From the NCBI GenBank assembly GCA_037178625.1, contig CM074143.1, positions 806,001 to 870,000 of the forward strand: a stretch of 64,000 nucleotides of DNA, written 5' to 3'. Shown here piece after piece: positions 1-11,036 of this stretch; the stretch's first letter is position 1; each line of letters starts with the position of its first letter. The stretch comes from Skeletonema tropicum (taxonomy: Eukaryota > Bacillariophyta > Thalassiosirophyceae > Thalassiosirales > Thalassiosiraceae). The notes beneath the pieces were generated by a model. The model was not told the DNA's origin. It worked only from the letters and a program-made list of their open reading frames with translations, and did no database searches. The position numbers and the translations under genes are program-made.

Positions 1-609
1 AAACTCGACTCGATCTGATGGATCCCCTACTTCGCACAGAAACTGCCTTGACAGGGCGAAGAAGAATTCCACTGAAAATATAGGAACAAACAATGCAAGT
101 AATGCAACAAGCACCAACTTGTTCTCCGTCTTGTCCACGTTGACATTATTTGAATTTTGCTGTTTGGTATTTAATTTTTGCAGTGAAGACTTGACCCTTG
201 TATTGTATAGGACATAATTTTCTTCTCGGCTGATATCTTTCCAATTCTTTGCATCAAATACTCTCTCGTCGTCGCCTGCTGTCTCAGTTGACTCATCAAA
301 TGAGTCTTCATTTTTCTGAATCTGATTCCCCCATGAAACAAACGACGTACTCGATGATTGGCCATTTAAATATGAATACGTGAATGCGAGAATAAACGCA
401 AGAATTGTGCCCACAACGATGTCTTCTGTGCTTAAAGCGTCTCCAACTTCGGCAACACTCGGGGTTGACGAAGAAGCATAAATGATTGATGAACTTCTTC
501 TTTCGAGGGGGGCAGAGAATTTTGCGCTAGGAATGAGAGTAACAGATGGCACCACAGGCAATTGCCTAGAAGATAGCCTTGTGGTAAAGGCTGCAGCTTC
601 TTTCTTCAT
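1..609 (-). CDS. Partial two-helix membrane protein, possibly organelle-targeted
   Basis: This is an open minus-strand frame of 203 codons that runs off the left edge of the window, so only the N-terminal part is present. The ATG lies at the complement of 607-609, and an in-frame TAG 27 bases upstream supports that start. The N-terminus is basic and rich in Ser, Ala and hydroxylated residues, like a transit peptide. A hydrophobic segment follows at about residues 64-81, then an acidic linker, a motif around residues 122-140 (NWKDISREENYVLYNTRVK), and a second strongly hydrophobic segment at about 164-186. I do not recognise the family. The second helix and following residues look conserved rather than random, and the frame is clean, so I treat it as a real gene. 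A plastid or mitochondrial membrane location is inference. Confidence 0.6.
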   Translation of the reverse strand, partial: MKKEAAAFTTRLSSRQLPVVPSVTLIPSAKFSAPLERRSSSIIYASSSTPSVAEVGDALSTEDIVVGTILAFILAFTYSYLNGQSSSTSFVSWGNQIQKNEDSFDESTETAGDDERVFDAKNWKDISREENYVLYNTRVKSSLQKLNTKQQNSNNVNVDKTENKLVLVALLALFVPIFSVEFFFALSRQFLCEVGDPSDRVEF

Positions 610-1280
610 GATACGTTGCGGCTTTGGGCGCTGCTATTTCTCTCAAGAAGTACTGCAAACACCCAACTAACACCCAACACTACTACTTAACATACACTTA
701 CTATATAGCCTGGAGAAACCGATGTGCTGGTGGACGGAGTTGTGAGTTGTGATCTGTGATCTGTTTTGTGAAAGGCTGAATGTGCCAAATTGTGTTTGTC
801 CCATCTGTGGAGTAATCCCATTTGAAAGTGGCTGCCACTTAGAGTGATGCTCGTGACTCGTGACTCGTGACTCAAGATACTTTCACCACTATGAATGTCG
901 CGCTCAGCTACCTACATACTTTTACGATAAGTAAGTACGCGGCAACGAATGACAATGATTTCTTGAAGGGAATGTTTATACCTAAATTCTTTTTTTAACC
1001 TTAAAATCTGGAGAGAATTGCTTCTCCTTCGAAAGCAATGCCGACGCGTCAGCAGTCAAAAACTGCATGCCGAATGCGATGCGACTTCTATTATGGAAAG
1101 AAAAATCTAAACCTCCAAGCAAACAAGATAACGTGGCGTGGTGTGATTCGCGGAATGATATGCATGATACTTCTTGTGTAACCTCCTATCTTCTGCGTTC
1201 TCCTCACTCTTTATCTCTACCTGTTCTTTGTGTTGTACGTACTTTGTACAAAACCTCATGCTCATAAGTATACAATAACA
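610..1280. other. Intergenic, likely divergent promoter region
   Basis: No credible coding frame is present. The stretch separates the leftward membrane-protein gene from the rightward gene that starts at 1281, so it should hold both promoters. A short tandem of the 7-mer ctcgtga (three copies in a row) lies near 851-872. I see no RNA gene. Confidence 0.5.
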
Positions 1281-1805
1281 ATGGCAATTAGAGTTAGAGA
1301 CTTTGAAAACAACGGCTGCCGTGACGGCAACAGGAGAGGCAGCGCTACAGGTGATACTGATTCTTCGACCACCATCGAGGCTTCCAATTCCAACCCGATG
1401 ATGAAACGTGCCAAGGTCAAATCTGTAGCATTTTCAGACGTAAGCTTGTTGACCTTGGTGCCTTCCAAGTCTGAGTCAGATATCGCTTCAGCATGGTACT
1501 CAGAGGAAGATAATAATAACCAAATGAGGATGGCCCTACGCAATGCAGCCGAGGTCTCAAGAGTACTCGAAACGGGACAGGCTCTTCAACACGAAGACTT
1601 ATGCGAGACTGTTGGAATCGAAAACTTCATGGCTCCCCGTCTGATGCGTATGTCCAGGATTGAAATTGAGAGACACGCTCAGAGCATCATCTTTGCACAA
1701 AATAGGTTTGATGATCCGGCTCTACTCTCACGACTCTCAAAGAGAAGTTCTTTACGTTCACGACAACGTGCTTATGAGAGGGCGATGAGATTGAGTGAAT
1801 TTTGA
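1281..1805 (+). CDS. Diatom-type hypothetical protein with WYSEED motif
   Basis: This is an intronless 174-residue protein. The frame is open upstream to 1230, but the ATG at 1281 is preferred because its context (aacaATGgc) is good for a diatom start. After a polar N-terminus comes a conserved-looking core: a beta-type segment with VAFSDVSLLTLVP (about residues 50-62), then AWYSEED (about 73-79), then a helical region with GIENFMAPRL and a basic C-terminal tail rich in Arg and Ser. This arrangement (a V-x-F-S strand, a WYS motif, a central G-I-E-x-F/H block and a basic tail) resembles a family of short diatom proteins of unknown function that I remember as multi-copy. The function is unknown, and the family link is from memory and should be tested by search. 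Confidence 0.65.
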   Translation: MAIRVRDFENNGCRDGNRRGSATGDTDSSTTIEASNSNPMMKRAKVKSVAFSDVSLLTLVPSKSESDIASAWYSEEDNNNQMRMALRNAAEVSRVLETGQALQHEDLCETVGIENFMAPRLMRMSRIEIERHAQSIIFAQNRFDDPALLSRLSKRSSLRSRQRAYERAMRLSEF

Positions 1806-1865
1806 AATGTACGAAATCAACATAGTTTGTTAAATTAATCTGAATCACTGTTTGACCATACAATC

Positions 1866-2141
1866 ATGGACAAGATACGATACCCTCTCTACTTCATTTT
1901 CCTCCTTGAGTACCTCGACCTTTTGAGATCGGCCTCATTTACCACAGCCTTTTTCTCCTTTGGCTTCGTCTTGTTACGAATCGGTGATTCTCAGTCTGAT
2001 TCCGTTTACTACACTGCATTTGTAGTAGTCTTGGCTATGGCCTTCATTACCGGCACTGTGGCAGCTTCAAGCCTCTTTTTATCTTTTCCCCATGAAAGGC
2101 ACATTGGTGGGTTTCAACAGCCTCCAATGCCGACACAATGA
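1866..2141 (+). CDS. Possible small membrane protein
   Basis: A 91-residue ORF starts at an ATG 60 bases after the preceding stop. It contains two or three hydrophobic stretches (about residues 7-15, 24-36 and 45-73), separated by a short polar loop with Asp and Ser, and ends in a Pro-rich polar tail. I recognise no family. Supporting points are the ATG start and the clean alternation of hydrophobic and polar segments. Against it are the short length, the lack of a known motif, and the closeness to the end of the upstream gene, whose 3' UTR this could be. It could equally be a chance ORF. Confidence 0.35.
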   Translation: MDKIRYPLYFIFLLEYLDLLRSASFTTAFFSFGFVLLRIGDSQSDSVYYTAFVVVLAMAFITGTVAASSLFLSFPHERHIGGFQQPPMPTQ

Positions 2142-2439
2142 ACAGCTTCTAGTGGCCCATTCTACAAGAACAGATGTGAACGTAAAAACTCGTAGATGAC
2201 ATCATAATTTGGTCTAATTCGTAGCACCACAGTAAAGAATCAAATCATATCAAACGCTGCCAAAATCGAATGAACCACAACTAGAGGTCAACATTATAAT
2301 CACTGACATTTACATAGAAGCACACGGATAGCGCATTAGAAGGTAAGGATCAGCCTCAGAGAGACCTAATAGAGTAAAACTCATCAATCTAAGAGCTACA
2401 AATGGATTGGCTGGTTCAACATAATTCTACATTACGTGT

Positions 2440-5400
2440 ATCTTGTCGTGAATATGAGTATGGGCCGCTTCTAAAGAAAAAAAGTTAAAAAAAATAATAT
2501 ACAAGCACATCTGCACTGATCCAATGGATTGCGTTCGAAGAAGCCATGCTACAGCCTCGTAGCTGATGAACTTGAAACTACATATGAGCCGCTTCTAGTG
2601 ACCCAAAAGAGTCAAAGGAGATCAATAACAAGCGCATTAGGGTCCATAATAGTAAACGGCGATAGTATACATGCACATTTGCTCCGGCCAGACGGTTAGC
2701 GTGAATAGAAACAATGCTGCAGCCTCGTAGCTGATATGAGAGGTCCAGTGTGGGCTGGCCTGCAGCACCACATTCTACCAAATCGTATCTATCGTCGCCA
2801 ATACATGCATGAGCCGCTTCTAGTGTATCATCATAGTCGGCGGCGATGCTAACTAAGCACATTTGCACTGCCCAGACATTTGGCGTGCATAGAAGCTATG
2901 CTACAGCTCGTAGCTGGTATGAGAGGTCCAGTGTGGGCTGGCCACCAGCACCATTTATACCAAATCGTATCTATCGTCGTCAATACACGCATGAGCCGCT
3001 TCTAGAAGCCCACTATAGTCGAGGGGGGAAACGAATCTTCACATTTGCACTGCTCAGACGTTTGGTGTGCATAGAAGCTATGCTACAGGCTCGTAGCTGA
3101 TCTGGGAGGTCCAGTGTGGGCTGGCCTGCAGCACCACATTCTACCAAATCGTATCTATCGTCGCCAATACACGCATGAGCCGCTTCTAGTGGCCCATTAT
3201 AGTCGGCGGCATTCCTTAATAAGTACTTTGCACTGCCCAGATGGTTGGCGTGCATAGAAGCTATGCTACAGCCTCGTAGCTGGTATGAGAGGTCCAGTGT
3301 GGGCTGGCCTGCGCAGCACCACATTCTACCAAATCGTATCTATCGTCGCCAATACACGCATGAGCCGCTTCTAGTGGCCTATTATAGTCGAGGGGGAACA
3401 CAAATCTTCACATTTGCACTGCTCAGACATTTGGTGTACATAGAAGCTATGCAACAGCTTCGTAGCTGATCTGGGAGGTCAAGTGTGGGCTGGCCTGCAG
3501 CACCACATTCTACCAAATCGTATCTATCGTCGCCAATACATGCATGAGCCGCTTCTAGTGTATCATTATAGTCGGCGGCGATCCTTACTAAGCACATTTG
3601 CACTGCCCAGATGGTTGGCGTGCATAAAAGCTATGATACAGGCTCGTAGCTAATCTGGGAGGTCCAGTGTGGGCTGGCCTGCAGCACCACATTCTACCAA
3701 ATCGTATCTATCGTCGCCAATACATGCATGAGCCACTTCTAGTGTCTCATTATAGTCGGCGGCGATCCTTACTAAGCACATTTGCACTGCCCAGACGGTT
3801 GGCGTGCATAGAAGCTATGCTACAGCCTCGTAGCTGATCTGAGAGGTCCAGTGTGGGCTGGCCTGCAGCACCACATTCTACCAAATCGTATCTATCGTCG
3901 TCAATACACGCATGAGCCGCTTCTAGTGGCCCACTATAGTCGAGGGGGAACACAAATCTTAACTTTTGCACTGCTCAGACATTTGGTGTGCATAGAAGCT
4001 ATGCAATAGCTTCGTAGCTGATATGAGAGGTCCAGTGTGGGCTGGTCAGCAGCACCACATTCTACCAAATCGTATCTATCGTCGCCAATACATGCATGAG
4101 CCACTTCTAGTGTCTCATGACAGTCAACGGGGAAAACAAAGCTTCACAATTGCACTGCCCAGACGGTAGGCGTGCATAGAAGCTATGCTACAGCCTCGTA
4201 GCTGATCTGGGAGGTCCAGTGTGGGCTGGCCTGCAGCACCACATTCTACCAAATCGTATCTATCGTCGCCAATACATGCATGAGCCGCTGCAAGTGGCCT
4301 ATTATAGTCGAGGGGGAACACAAAGCTTCACAATTGCACTCTCCCAGATGGTTGGAGTGCATAGAAGCTATGCTACAGCTTCGTAGCTGATCTGGGAGGT
4401 CCAGTGTGGGCTGGCCTGCAGCACCACATTCTACCAAATCGTATCTATCGTCGCCAATACACGCATGAGCCGCTTCTAACGTCTCATGATAGTCGGCGGC
4501 GATCCTTAGTAAGCACATTTGCACCGCTCAGACGTTTGGCGTGCATAATAGCTATGCTAAAGCCTCGTAGCTGATCTGAGAGGTCCAGTGTGGGCTGGCC
4601 TGCAGCACCACATTCTACCAAATCGTATCTATCGTCGTCAATACACGCATGAGCCGCTTCTAGTGGCCCACTATAGTCGAGGGGGAACACAAATCGTAAC
4701 GTTTGCACTGCTCAGACATTTGGTGTGCATAGAAGCTATGCAATAGCTTCGTAGCTGATATGAGAGGTCCAGTGTGGGCTGGTCAGCAGCACCACATTCT
4801 ACCAAATCGTATCTATCGTCGCCAATACATGCATGAGCCACTTCTAGTGTCTCATGACAGTCAACGGGGAAAACAAAGCTTCACAATTGCACTGCCCAGA
4901 CGGTAGGCGTGCATAGAAGCTATGCTACAGCCTCGTAGCTGATCTGGGAGGTCCAGTGTGGGCTGGCCTGCAGCACCACATTCTACCAAATCGTATCTAT
5001 CGTCGCCAATACATGCATGAGCCGCTTCTAGTGGCCTATTATAGTCGAGGGGGAACACAAAGCTTCACAATTGCACTCTCCCAGATGGTTGGAGTGCATA
5101 GAAGCTATGCTACAGCTTCGTAGCTGATCTGGGAGGTCCAGTGTGGGCTGGCCTGCAGCACCACATTCTACCAAATCGTATCTATCGTCGCCAATACACG
5201 CATGAGCCGCTTCTAACGTCTCATGATAGTCGGCGGCGATCCTTAGTAAGCACATTTGCACCGCTCAGACGTTTGGCGTGCATAAAAGCTATGCTAAAGC
5301 CTCGTAGCTGATCTGAGAGGTCCAGTGTGGGCTGGCCTGCAGCACCACATTCTACCAAATCGTATCTATCGTCGCCAATACACGCATGAGCCGCTTCTAG

Positions 5401-6700
5401 TGTATCATTATAGTCGGCGGCGATCCTTACTAAGCACATTTGCACTGCCCAGATGGTTGGCGTTCATAAAAGCTATGCTACAGCCTCGTTGCTGATCTGG
5501 GAGGTCCAGTGTGGGCTGGCCTGCAGCACCACATTCTACCAAATCGTATCTATCGTCGCCAATACATGCATGAGCCACTTCTAGTGTCTCATTATAGTCG
5601 TCGGCGATCCTTACGAAGCACATTTGCACTGCCCAGATGGTTGGCGTGGGTAGAAGCTATGCTACAGCCTCGTTGCTGATCTGGGAGGTCCAGTGTGGGC
5701 TGGCCTGCGCAGCACCACATTCTACCAAATCGTATCTATCGTCGTCAATACATGCATGAGCCGCTTCTAGTGGCCCACTACAGTCGAGGGGGAACACAAA
5801 TCTTAACTTTTGCACTGCTCAGACGGTTGGCGTGCATAGAAGCTATGCAATAGCTTCGTAGCTGATATGAGAGGTCCAGTGTGGGCTGGTCAGCAGCACC
5901 ACATTCTACCAAATCGTATCTATCGTCGCCAATACACGCATGAGCCGCTGCAAGTGTCTCATTATTGTCGGGGGGGAAAAGAATTCTTAACATTTGCACC
6001 GCTCAGACGGTTGGCATGCATAGAAGCTATGCTACAGCCTCGTAGCTGATCTGGGAGGTCCAGTGTGGGCTGGCCTGCAGCACCACATTCTACCAAATCG
6101 TATCTATCGTCGCCAATACACGCATGAGCCACTTCTAGTGGCCCATTATGGTTGACTGGAAAAACAAAGCTTCACATTTGCGCTGCTCAGACGTTTGGAG
6201 TGCATAGAAGCTATGTTACGTCCAGTGTGGGCTGGTCAGCAGCACCACATTCTACCAAATCGTATCTATCGTCGCCAATACATGCATGAGCCGCTTCTAG
6301 TGTCTCATTACAGTTGGCGGCGATCCTTAGTAAGCACATTTGCACTGCCCAGACGGTTGGCGTGCATAGAAGCTATGCTACAGCCTCGTAGCTGATCTGG
6401 GAGGTCCAGTGTGGGCTGGCCTGCAGCACCACATTCTACCAAATCGTATCTATCGTCGTCAATACTTGCATGAGCCACTTCTAGTGTCTCATTATAGTCG
6501 GCGGTGATCGTTAGTAAGCACATTTGCACTGCCCAGACGGTTGGCGTGCATAGAAGCTATGTTACAGCCTCGTAGCTGATCTGGGAGGTCCAGTGTGGGC
6601 TGGCCTGCAGCACCACATTCTACCAAATCGTATCTATCGTCGCCAATACTTGCATGAGCCGCTGCTAGTGGTCCTACATTGCGAGTCCAGCACCTCATTT
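2440..6700. repeat. Tandem satellite array, ~184 bp unit, 22 clear units plus diverged edge units
   Basis: The marker aaatcgtatctatcgtcg recurs at about 2781, 2963, 3147, 3332, 3516, 3700, 3884, 4068, 4252, 4437, 4621, 4805, 4989, 5174, 5358, 5542, 5728, 5912, 6096, 6258, 6442 and 6626. The spacing is 184-185 bp, apart from one 162 bp unit with an internal deletion and small indels elsewhere. Each unit has a well-conserved part (gctacagcctcgtagc, gtccagtgtgggctgg, the marker, and gcatgagccgcttctag) and a more variable part of about 50 bp. The core gctac-agcctc-gtagc is a small inverted repeat able to form a 5 bp hairpin in nearly every unit. Edge units before 2780 are diverged, as expected of an ageing array border. 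The unit length is not a multiple of three, so the minus-strand ORF seen in each unit does not continue into the next. The array looks like noncoding satellite DNA. Confidence 0.95.
3840..5313. repeat. Two copies of a four-unit (737 bp) higher-order repeat
   Basis: The block from about 3840 to 4576 is almost identical to the block from about 4577 to 5313, although neighbouring single units differ clearly. Diagnostic variants recur at a 737 bp offset: a unit with gctggtcagcagc (about 4043 and 4780), the variant gtctcatgacagtcaacggg (4112 and 4849), the ggtaggcgtg variant, and the gcaccgctcagacg variant. Part of the same block type appears again at about 5728-5912. This is the pattern of a recent multi-unit duplication, as in higher-order satellite arrays. 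Confidence 0.85.
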
Positions 6701-7346
6701 CAGCGCCATATTTAATAAACGAATTCTTTTATTACATACAGCAATGAGTAGTATCTAGTGAATATTTACATACGGTGGTTATGCCATAGAAGATATTGGC
6801 ACTTCTTAGACAGATTGTTTTGATAGTATGGTAGCAATGATAAAGCCTTATTCACGACCTGATGACCTGATGACCAAGATTTGTGTATTGGAATGAGTCA
6901 CTTCATTGTACTCAATTACGATATTATAGAAGCATTGAGCACTGTTAGTCTTGCGTATGACCTTTTGAGGTGCTTATTTTGAAAAGTTTCATCACCACCT
7001 TGACTGGCTGCGTGTGGCGTGGCGCTGAAGAAAGTTACCCCAATGTATGAGCTCATCATCAGCGGTCGTAAAGGGTCGCAAGAAGACATGAACAAGGCTG
7101 ACGTTGCCTCTCTAGAGAAATGAATCGCATCTCACTCTCGGTGGTCCTATATATGCATGGCTACTGGCTAGGATTGCATAGATACCCATCAGCACCTGCT
7201 CAGGCGGATTGCGTTGGAAGCAACCAAGCTTTAACTTTTTAACCGTGGTTGCACAGTAAACAGAATTTATGTCTATGATATGATGGTTACCAATAACGCT
7301 AGCCCTAGTCGTATTACATATTACCTCAGTACTCACTACCTCTATT
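6701..7346. other. Intergenic, between satellite and P450 gene
   Basis: No gene was recognised. The P450 gene ends into this stretch, so its right part should be the 3' UTR. Around 7159-7235, phrases such as ctgctcaggcggattgcgttggaagc resemble the diverged satellite unit at 2510-2550. A worn, isolated satellite unit may therefore sit here. Confidence 0.4.
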
Positions 7347-9774
7347 TTACGGTCGAATGCCATTAGCATTAGTGGATGTCGTCCACGCGGCATCTTCACT
7401 GTTAGAATACGGTCTTCCAGTAGAACTCAACCCTCTCATTAGATGTTGTTTTGTCCACCATTCATTTGTCTCTGGAATTGGATTTGTCTCTGATCGAGGG
7501 CTGACCATCATATTGAGCCCATTCATGGTATGAATGGTTGCTCCCGTCTTCATGCCGACATCTTCAGGAGTTCCGACCAATGTAAAGTCAAATTTATTCA
7601 TAATCATCGATAGAGTAACCGAAGCCTCGAGCATAGCAAACTGATCCCCAATACATTTTCTCTTTCCAGCACCGAAAGGAAGGAATGCATAGTCTGACGT
7701 TATCTCGTTGGGATAAAGTGACTGAGATGATTGTTTTTCTGGGTCGTACCCACCCCAACCCTTAATACCTGGGTTTTTGAATGGACGTTCCCATCGAGTA
7801 GGGTCATATTTCTCAGCATTCTCCCAATATTCTGGAGCACGATGAATATTCCAAGTAGAAATGAAGATATCTGTTCCGCGCAATACTTTGACACCTCCAT
7901 CAAGACCCGTACCGCCAGGTGGAAGCGTGTCCTCTTGCCTTGCTCTACGAATCAGTACGGGTGGCTCAGGATATAATCGAAGCGCTTCAATCAAAGCATA
8001 CCTCATCTTTTTCATTGCCACAATATCGTCGTAATCTGGTCTGGATTTATTGCCCATAACAGTTCTAACCTCTGCCTGGATTTCCTTCATCATACCAGGA
8101 TCACTGCTCACCAGACCAAACATGGTCCAAGTCAACATTGCCTGGTTACAGATAGAAAAATAGAAAACGTTAGCACTGAATTTTTCTCGCACAACAACTA
8201 GAGCTATTTCCAAATACTTACCGCAGTAGTTTCGTGACCAGCTATAAGCATTGTCATCAAGTCATCTCTCAACACTTTACTGGTTAAATCTTCTCCCCTC
8301 ATATCTACTAGGAACCTCAAAAGACTTGGATCATCACTTGCTTCTCTCTCTTCCAACTCCTCGACAGTCGCTTCTTGCCTAGTCTCAACAGCACGATTAA
8401 TTAGTTTTGCCAAGATATCGTCAAGCATTCCCATATCTTTGCGGAACTCTACCTGTCCTCCCATCCATTTCTCAGCATAAGGTAAGTTCCAGTAGGGGAT
8501 GAACGAAGATGATCTGTGCTCCGCCTCACGCAATACTCTGTAAACTGCCTTAACAATAGGTGATTCTTTTGTCACCGATCCAAAATCATAATTGAACACT
8601 GCCTTACCGATGATGTCAAGTGTGACAGAACAGAATCGTTCTTCCATGTCAATTACTGGTTTATCTGATTTAGAACGCTTTTCAAGATCGTCAACGAGAC
8701 GATCACCACAGTCTCCAAAGAGACCAATCATGCTGTTCAGCCACTTTTTGTGGAAACCAGGTACGACAGCTCTTCGACGAACCTATCAAGATGACGATTT
8801 CCAATGAAAAAGTAAGTTAAAGCTAACAAACTAAAATGAAACGTGTCTACCCAGCAAAAATGTACATATAGACTTACCTTCCAAATCTTTGGATCAGCAG
8901 GAATCAATCCATCACCCATAATCGGTTCCAAAATCTCCGCAAGCATTCCCTTACAATACTGTTCCGGCGTACTATCCCTCAAAATATGCCTCGCCATGAC
9001 AGGGTCCGAAATCACCAAAAAGCTCTTGGGTCCAAAACTCAAATTGAAAATGGGCCCATGATCCCGATAATACTTGGCAAGCAGCAAAAACAACGGCCCG
9101 CCCGCCAACGTTTGCAAATCACCCCCCAGCGCTCCCTTGATAAATGAGAAGAAGCTACCCTCGTACTTTTGGATGACTGCATCGGGTACTGCGGCCATAC
9201 CCAAATTAGGTCCAAATCCCAACCAGGTGAGTGTATTCTTAACAACCAACACCCCCACATCGAGCATATTCACTGGCTTTGGAGGGCTCTCATACCGATC
9301 CCCATCCGGACCAACACCCACCACCTTACTCGGAGAGTTTGTCACCAGAAACTCAAACAGTGACGATTTCCTCACCCATCGTCCATCCGGTGTTTGACGA
9401 AGTCCTGCAAAGTATCGACGAAGCTTTTCAATCTCCCAATCAAACCCCTTTTGAAGTGATGGATCTTCATCCCATGTGGAGAGTAGATCACTTTCGTAGG
9501 AGGCCATATCGAGTAGGTTGAGATCAATGTCGGGTTGCCCATTTAGAGCGGAGGAGACATCGATTAGTGGTGTTGATGAGGTTTTTGATGATTGTTGTGT
9601 ATTGGATTCTACCTCCTTCTTGTCGAGTGTGCTAAATAATTGAGTTGTGGATGGTCCCGCCGCTTTGATTACCCGCGATTGAGCAGTAGCTGGTGTCTGG
9701 AAGGCGTGGACATCGCCTACACTTAGTAGACCAATTGATAGCGCTAGGAACGCTTGTTTGCGATTGGAATCCAT
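7347..9774 (-). CDS. Plastid-targeted cytochrome P450, CYP97-type carotenoid hydroxylase
   Basis: Three exons (complement 9774-8878, 8782-8222 and 8141-7347) join in phase 0 at GTAAGT...AG introns to give 750 residues. The N-terminus is a hydrophobic signal followed by the H-A-F-Q motif at about residues 23-26, the usual entry signal for a diatom plastid. P450 hallmarks are present: the I-helix AGHETT (about 480-485), the ExxR pair (E538, R541) and the heme-ligand loop FGAGKRKCIG (642-651, Cys649). Conserved stretches before the heme loop and the plastid signal match the CYP97 clade, which hydroxylates carotene rings on the way to xanthophylls. The protein is longer than typical plant CYP97 (about 540-620 residues), mainly because of a long N-terminal extension and a polar C-terminal tail. 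The substrate (beta or epsilon ring) cannot be read from sequence. Confidence 0.9.
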
Positions 9775-10104
9775 TTTTTTTTGCACACAAGATTTGTGGT
9801 ACGCAATTCAATTGCACAAAATGAAACCCTGATAATTGTCTGTTCACCTACAATGCTGCTGAAGATCCCCTTGCTTTACGAGCTGCCCAACCCGATCCAA
9901 CTCAATGGTATTATTGACAGCCGGCGGAGTATTGTCGGAAGTTTCAAGCTCATTTGAAGTGCATCATCGTGCAGTTCTCGATCGGCGCAAGCCCAACTTC
10001 AACAATACGCGTGGAGGATGATTGAGGAAGGTTAATATAGTGCAAGTGTCATAGCGACATGAAAACTGTCCGTTAGATCACAATTTCCAGCGTTGAGTCG
10101 TTGA
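9775..10104. other. Intergenic, P450 promoter side
   Basis: No gene was recognised. The left part must contain the P450 promoter and 5' UTR. The right part runs into the truncated retroelement. Confidence 0.45.
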
Positions 10105-10779
10105 ATTGAAAAGTGCATCACCGACGCGGACTGCCGCTCCTACCGCAACAAGGCGCCTTCGGCTGTCTTGAGGCAACAAGAGAGGGAGAAAATCCGCAAG
10201 TACAAGGCAGCTTGTCTTGAACGACGTCGGGACTTCACCCCCCTCTGCTTCACGGCTGATGGAATGCCAGGTAGAGAGGCCTTGAATGCGATGCGTCAAC
10301 TGGGTACACACTTAGCTGAAAAGTGGGAGCGTCAGCGTAGCCAGATGATATTCTATGTGCGGGTACGCATGTCCCTTGCCCTAGTCCGGGCAAACTCCCT
10401 CCTGCTCAGAGGGAGTAGGGACAGGCACCACCGCATCCGGCCACTCATTGAGAATGGGCCGGGGATGTCCAACTGGCACACCTGGAGTGGGGAGTAATCC
10501 CCTCTCCCCCACCCCTGCGGTGGCAGAGGTTGAGTGAGGACTCTCACTCTCACCTGTCGAGAGGCAGTTGAGAGTAGGAGGGAGGAGGAACATACCATCA
10601 CCTAGCACAGGTGACAAGAGGAGTGCGGACTTGCCACTGAACTAGAGATACCTAGACTGCACTCCTCTTATTACCTAAAATGGGCAAGTTCAGATCCAGC
10701 TTGCCCAGTAAACAGCTCCTGAATACCATCCTAAACTAATCACTTATTTATCTTTTAAAAAAAAAAAAAAAAAAAAAAA
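10105..10779 (+). mobile_element. 5'-truncated non-LTR-type retroelement fragment with poly(A) tail
   Basis: An open frame of about 130 codons (10105-10497) lacks a proper start and follows directly on an in-frame TGA. It encodes a motif typical of the C-terminal end of algal and oomycete reverse-transcriptase ORFs: FTPLCFTADG near the start, then a helix beginning AMRQLGTHLAEKW, then YVRVRMSLALVRANSLLLRG. No reverse-transcriptase catalytic domain is present. About 260 bases of untranslated sequence follow, ending in 23 consecutive A residues (10757-10779). A dead 5' end with an intact 3' poly(A) is what incomplete target-primed reverse transcription leaves. I found no target duplication. An 11 bp inverted repeat (attgaaaagtg at 10105-10115, cacttttcaat at 10780-10790) brackets the fragment and may be coincidence. 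Confidence 0.65.
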
Positions 10780-11036
10780 CACTTTTCAATTTTCAAAGCG
10801 TGCTGTTTTGTGCGTGTTGATGAGCCACTCTACTACTCTCTATCATAAAGCCACTAATTTTAATGCAACCCTGCAACTGTATGTAAAAACCTCGAGCTCC
10901 ATGCATCAGCCGGGCTCCAGCAGAGAGAGCGACGATAAGTAATAAGAGCCGACAGATCAAAAGCTGTCTCAAAGATCGGCACAGTTCACGTTAGTTATAA
11001 TTTTTGCACAACAAAGTACACAACACTGGCATCACT

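Noticed and set aside
2578..6698. Repeated ~73-residue minus-strand ORFs with near-identical sequence (AHACIGDDRYDLVECGAAGQPTLDL)
   Set aside because: They are the same frame of each satellite unit. The unit is 184 bp, not a multiple of three, so the frame shifts from unit to unit, no start or splice context is shared, and variants include stops.
2440..6700. CRISPR-like array (conserved part plus variable part in each unit)
   Set aside because: The period is far too long, the variable part is homologous between units rather than unique, and the genome is eukaryotic.
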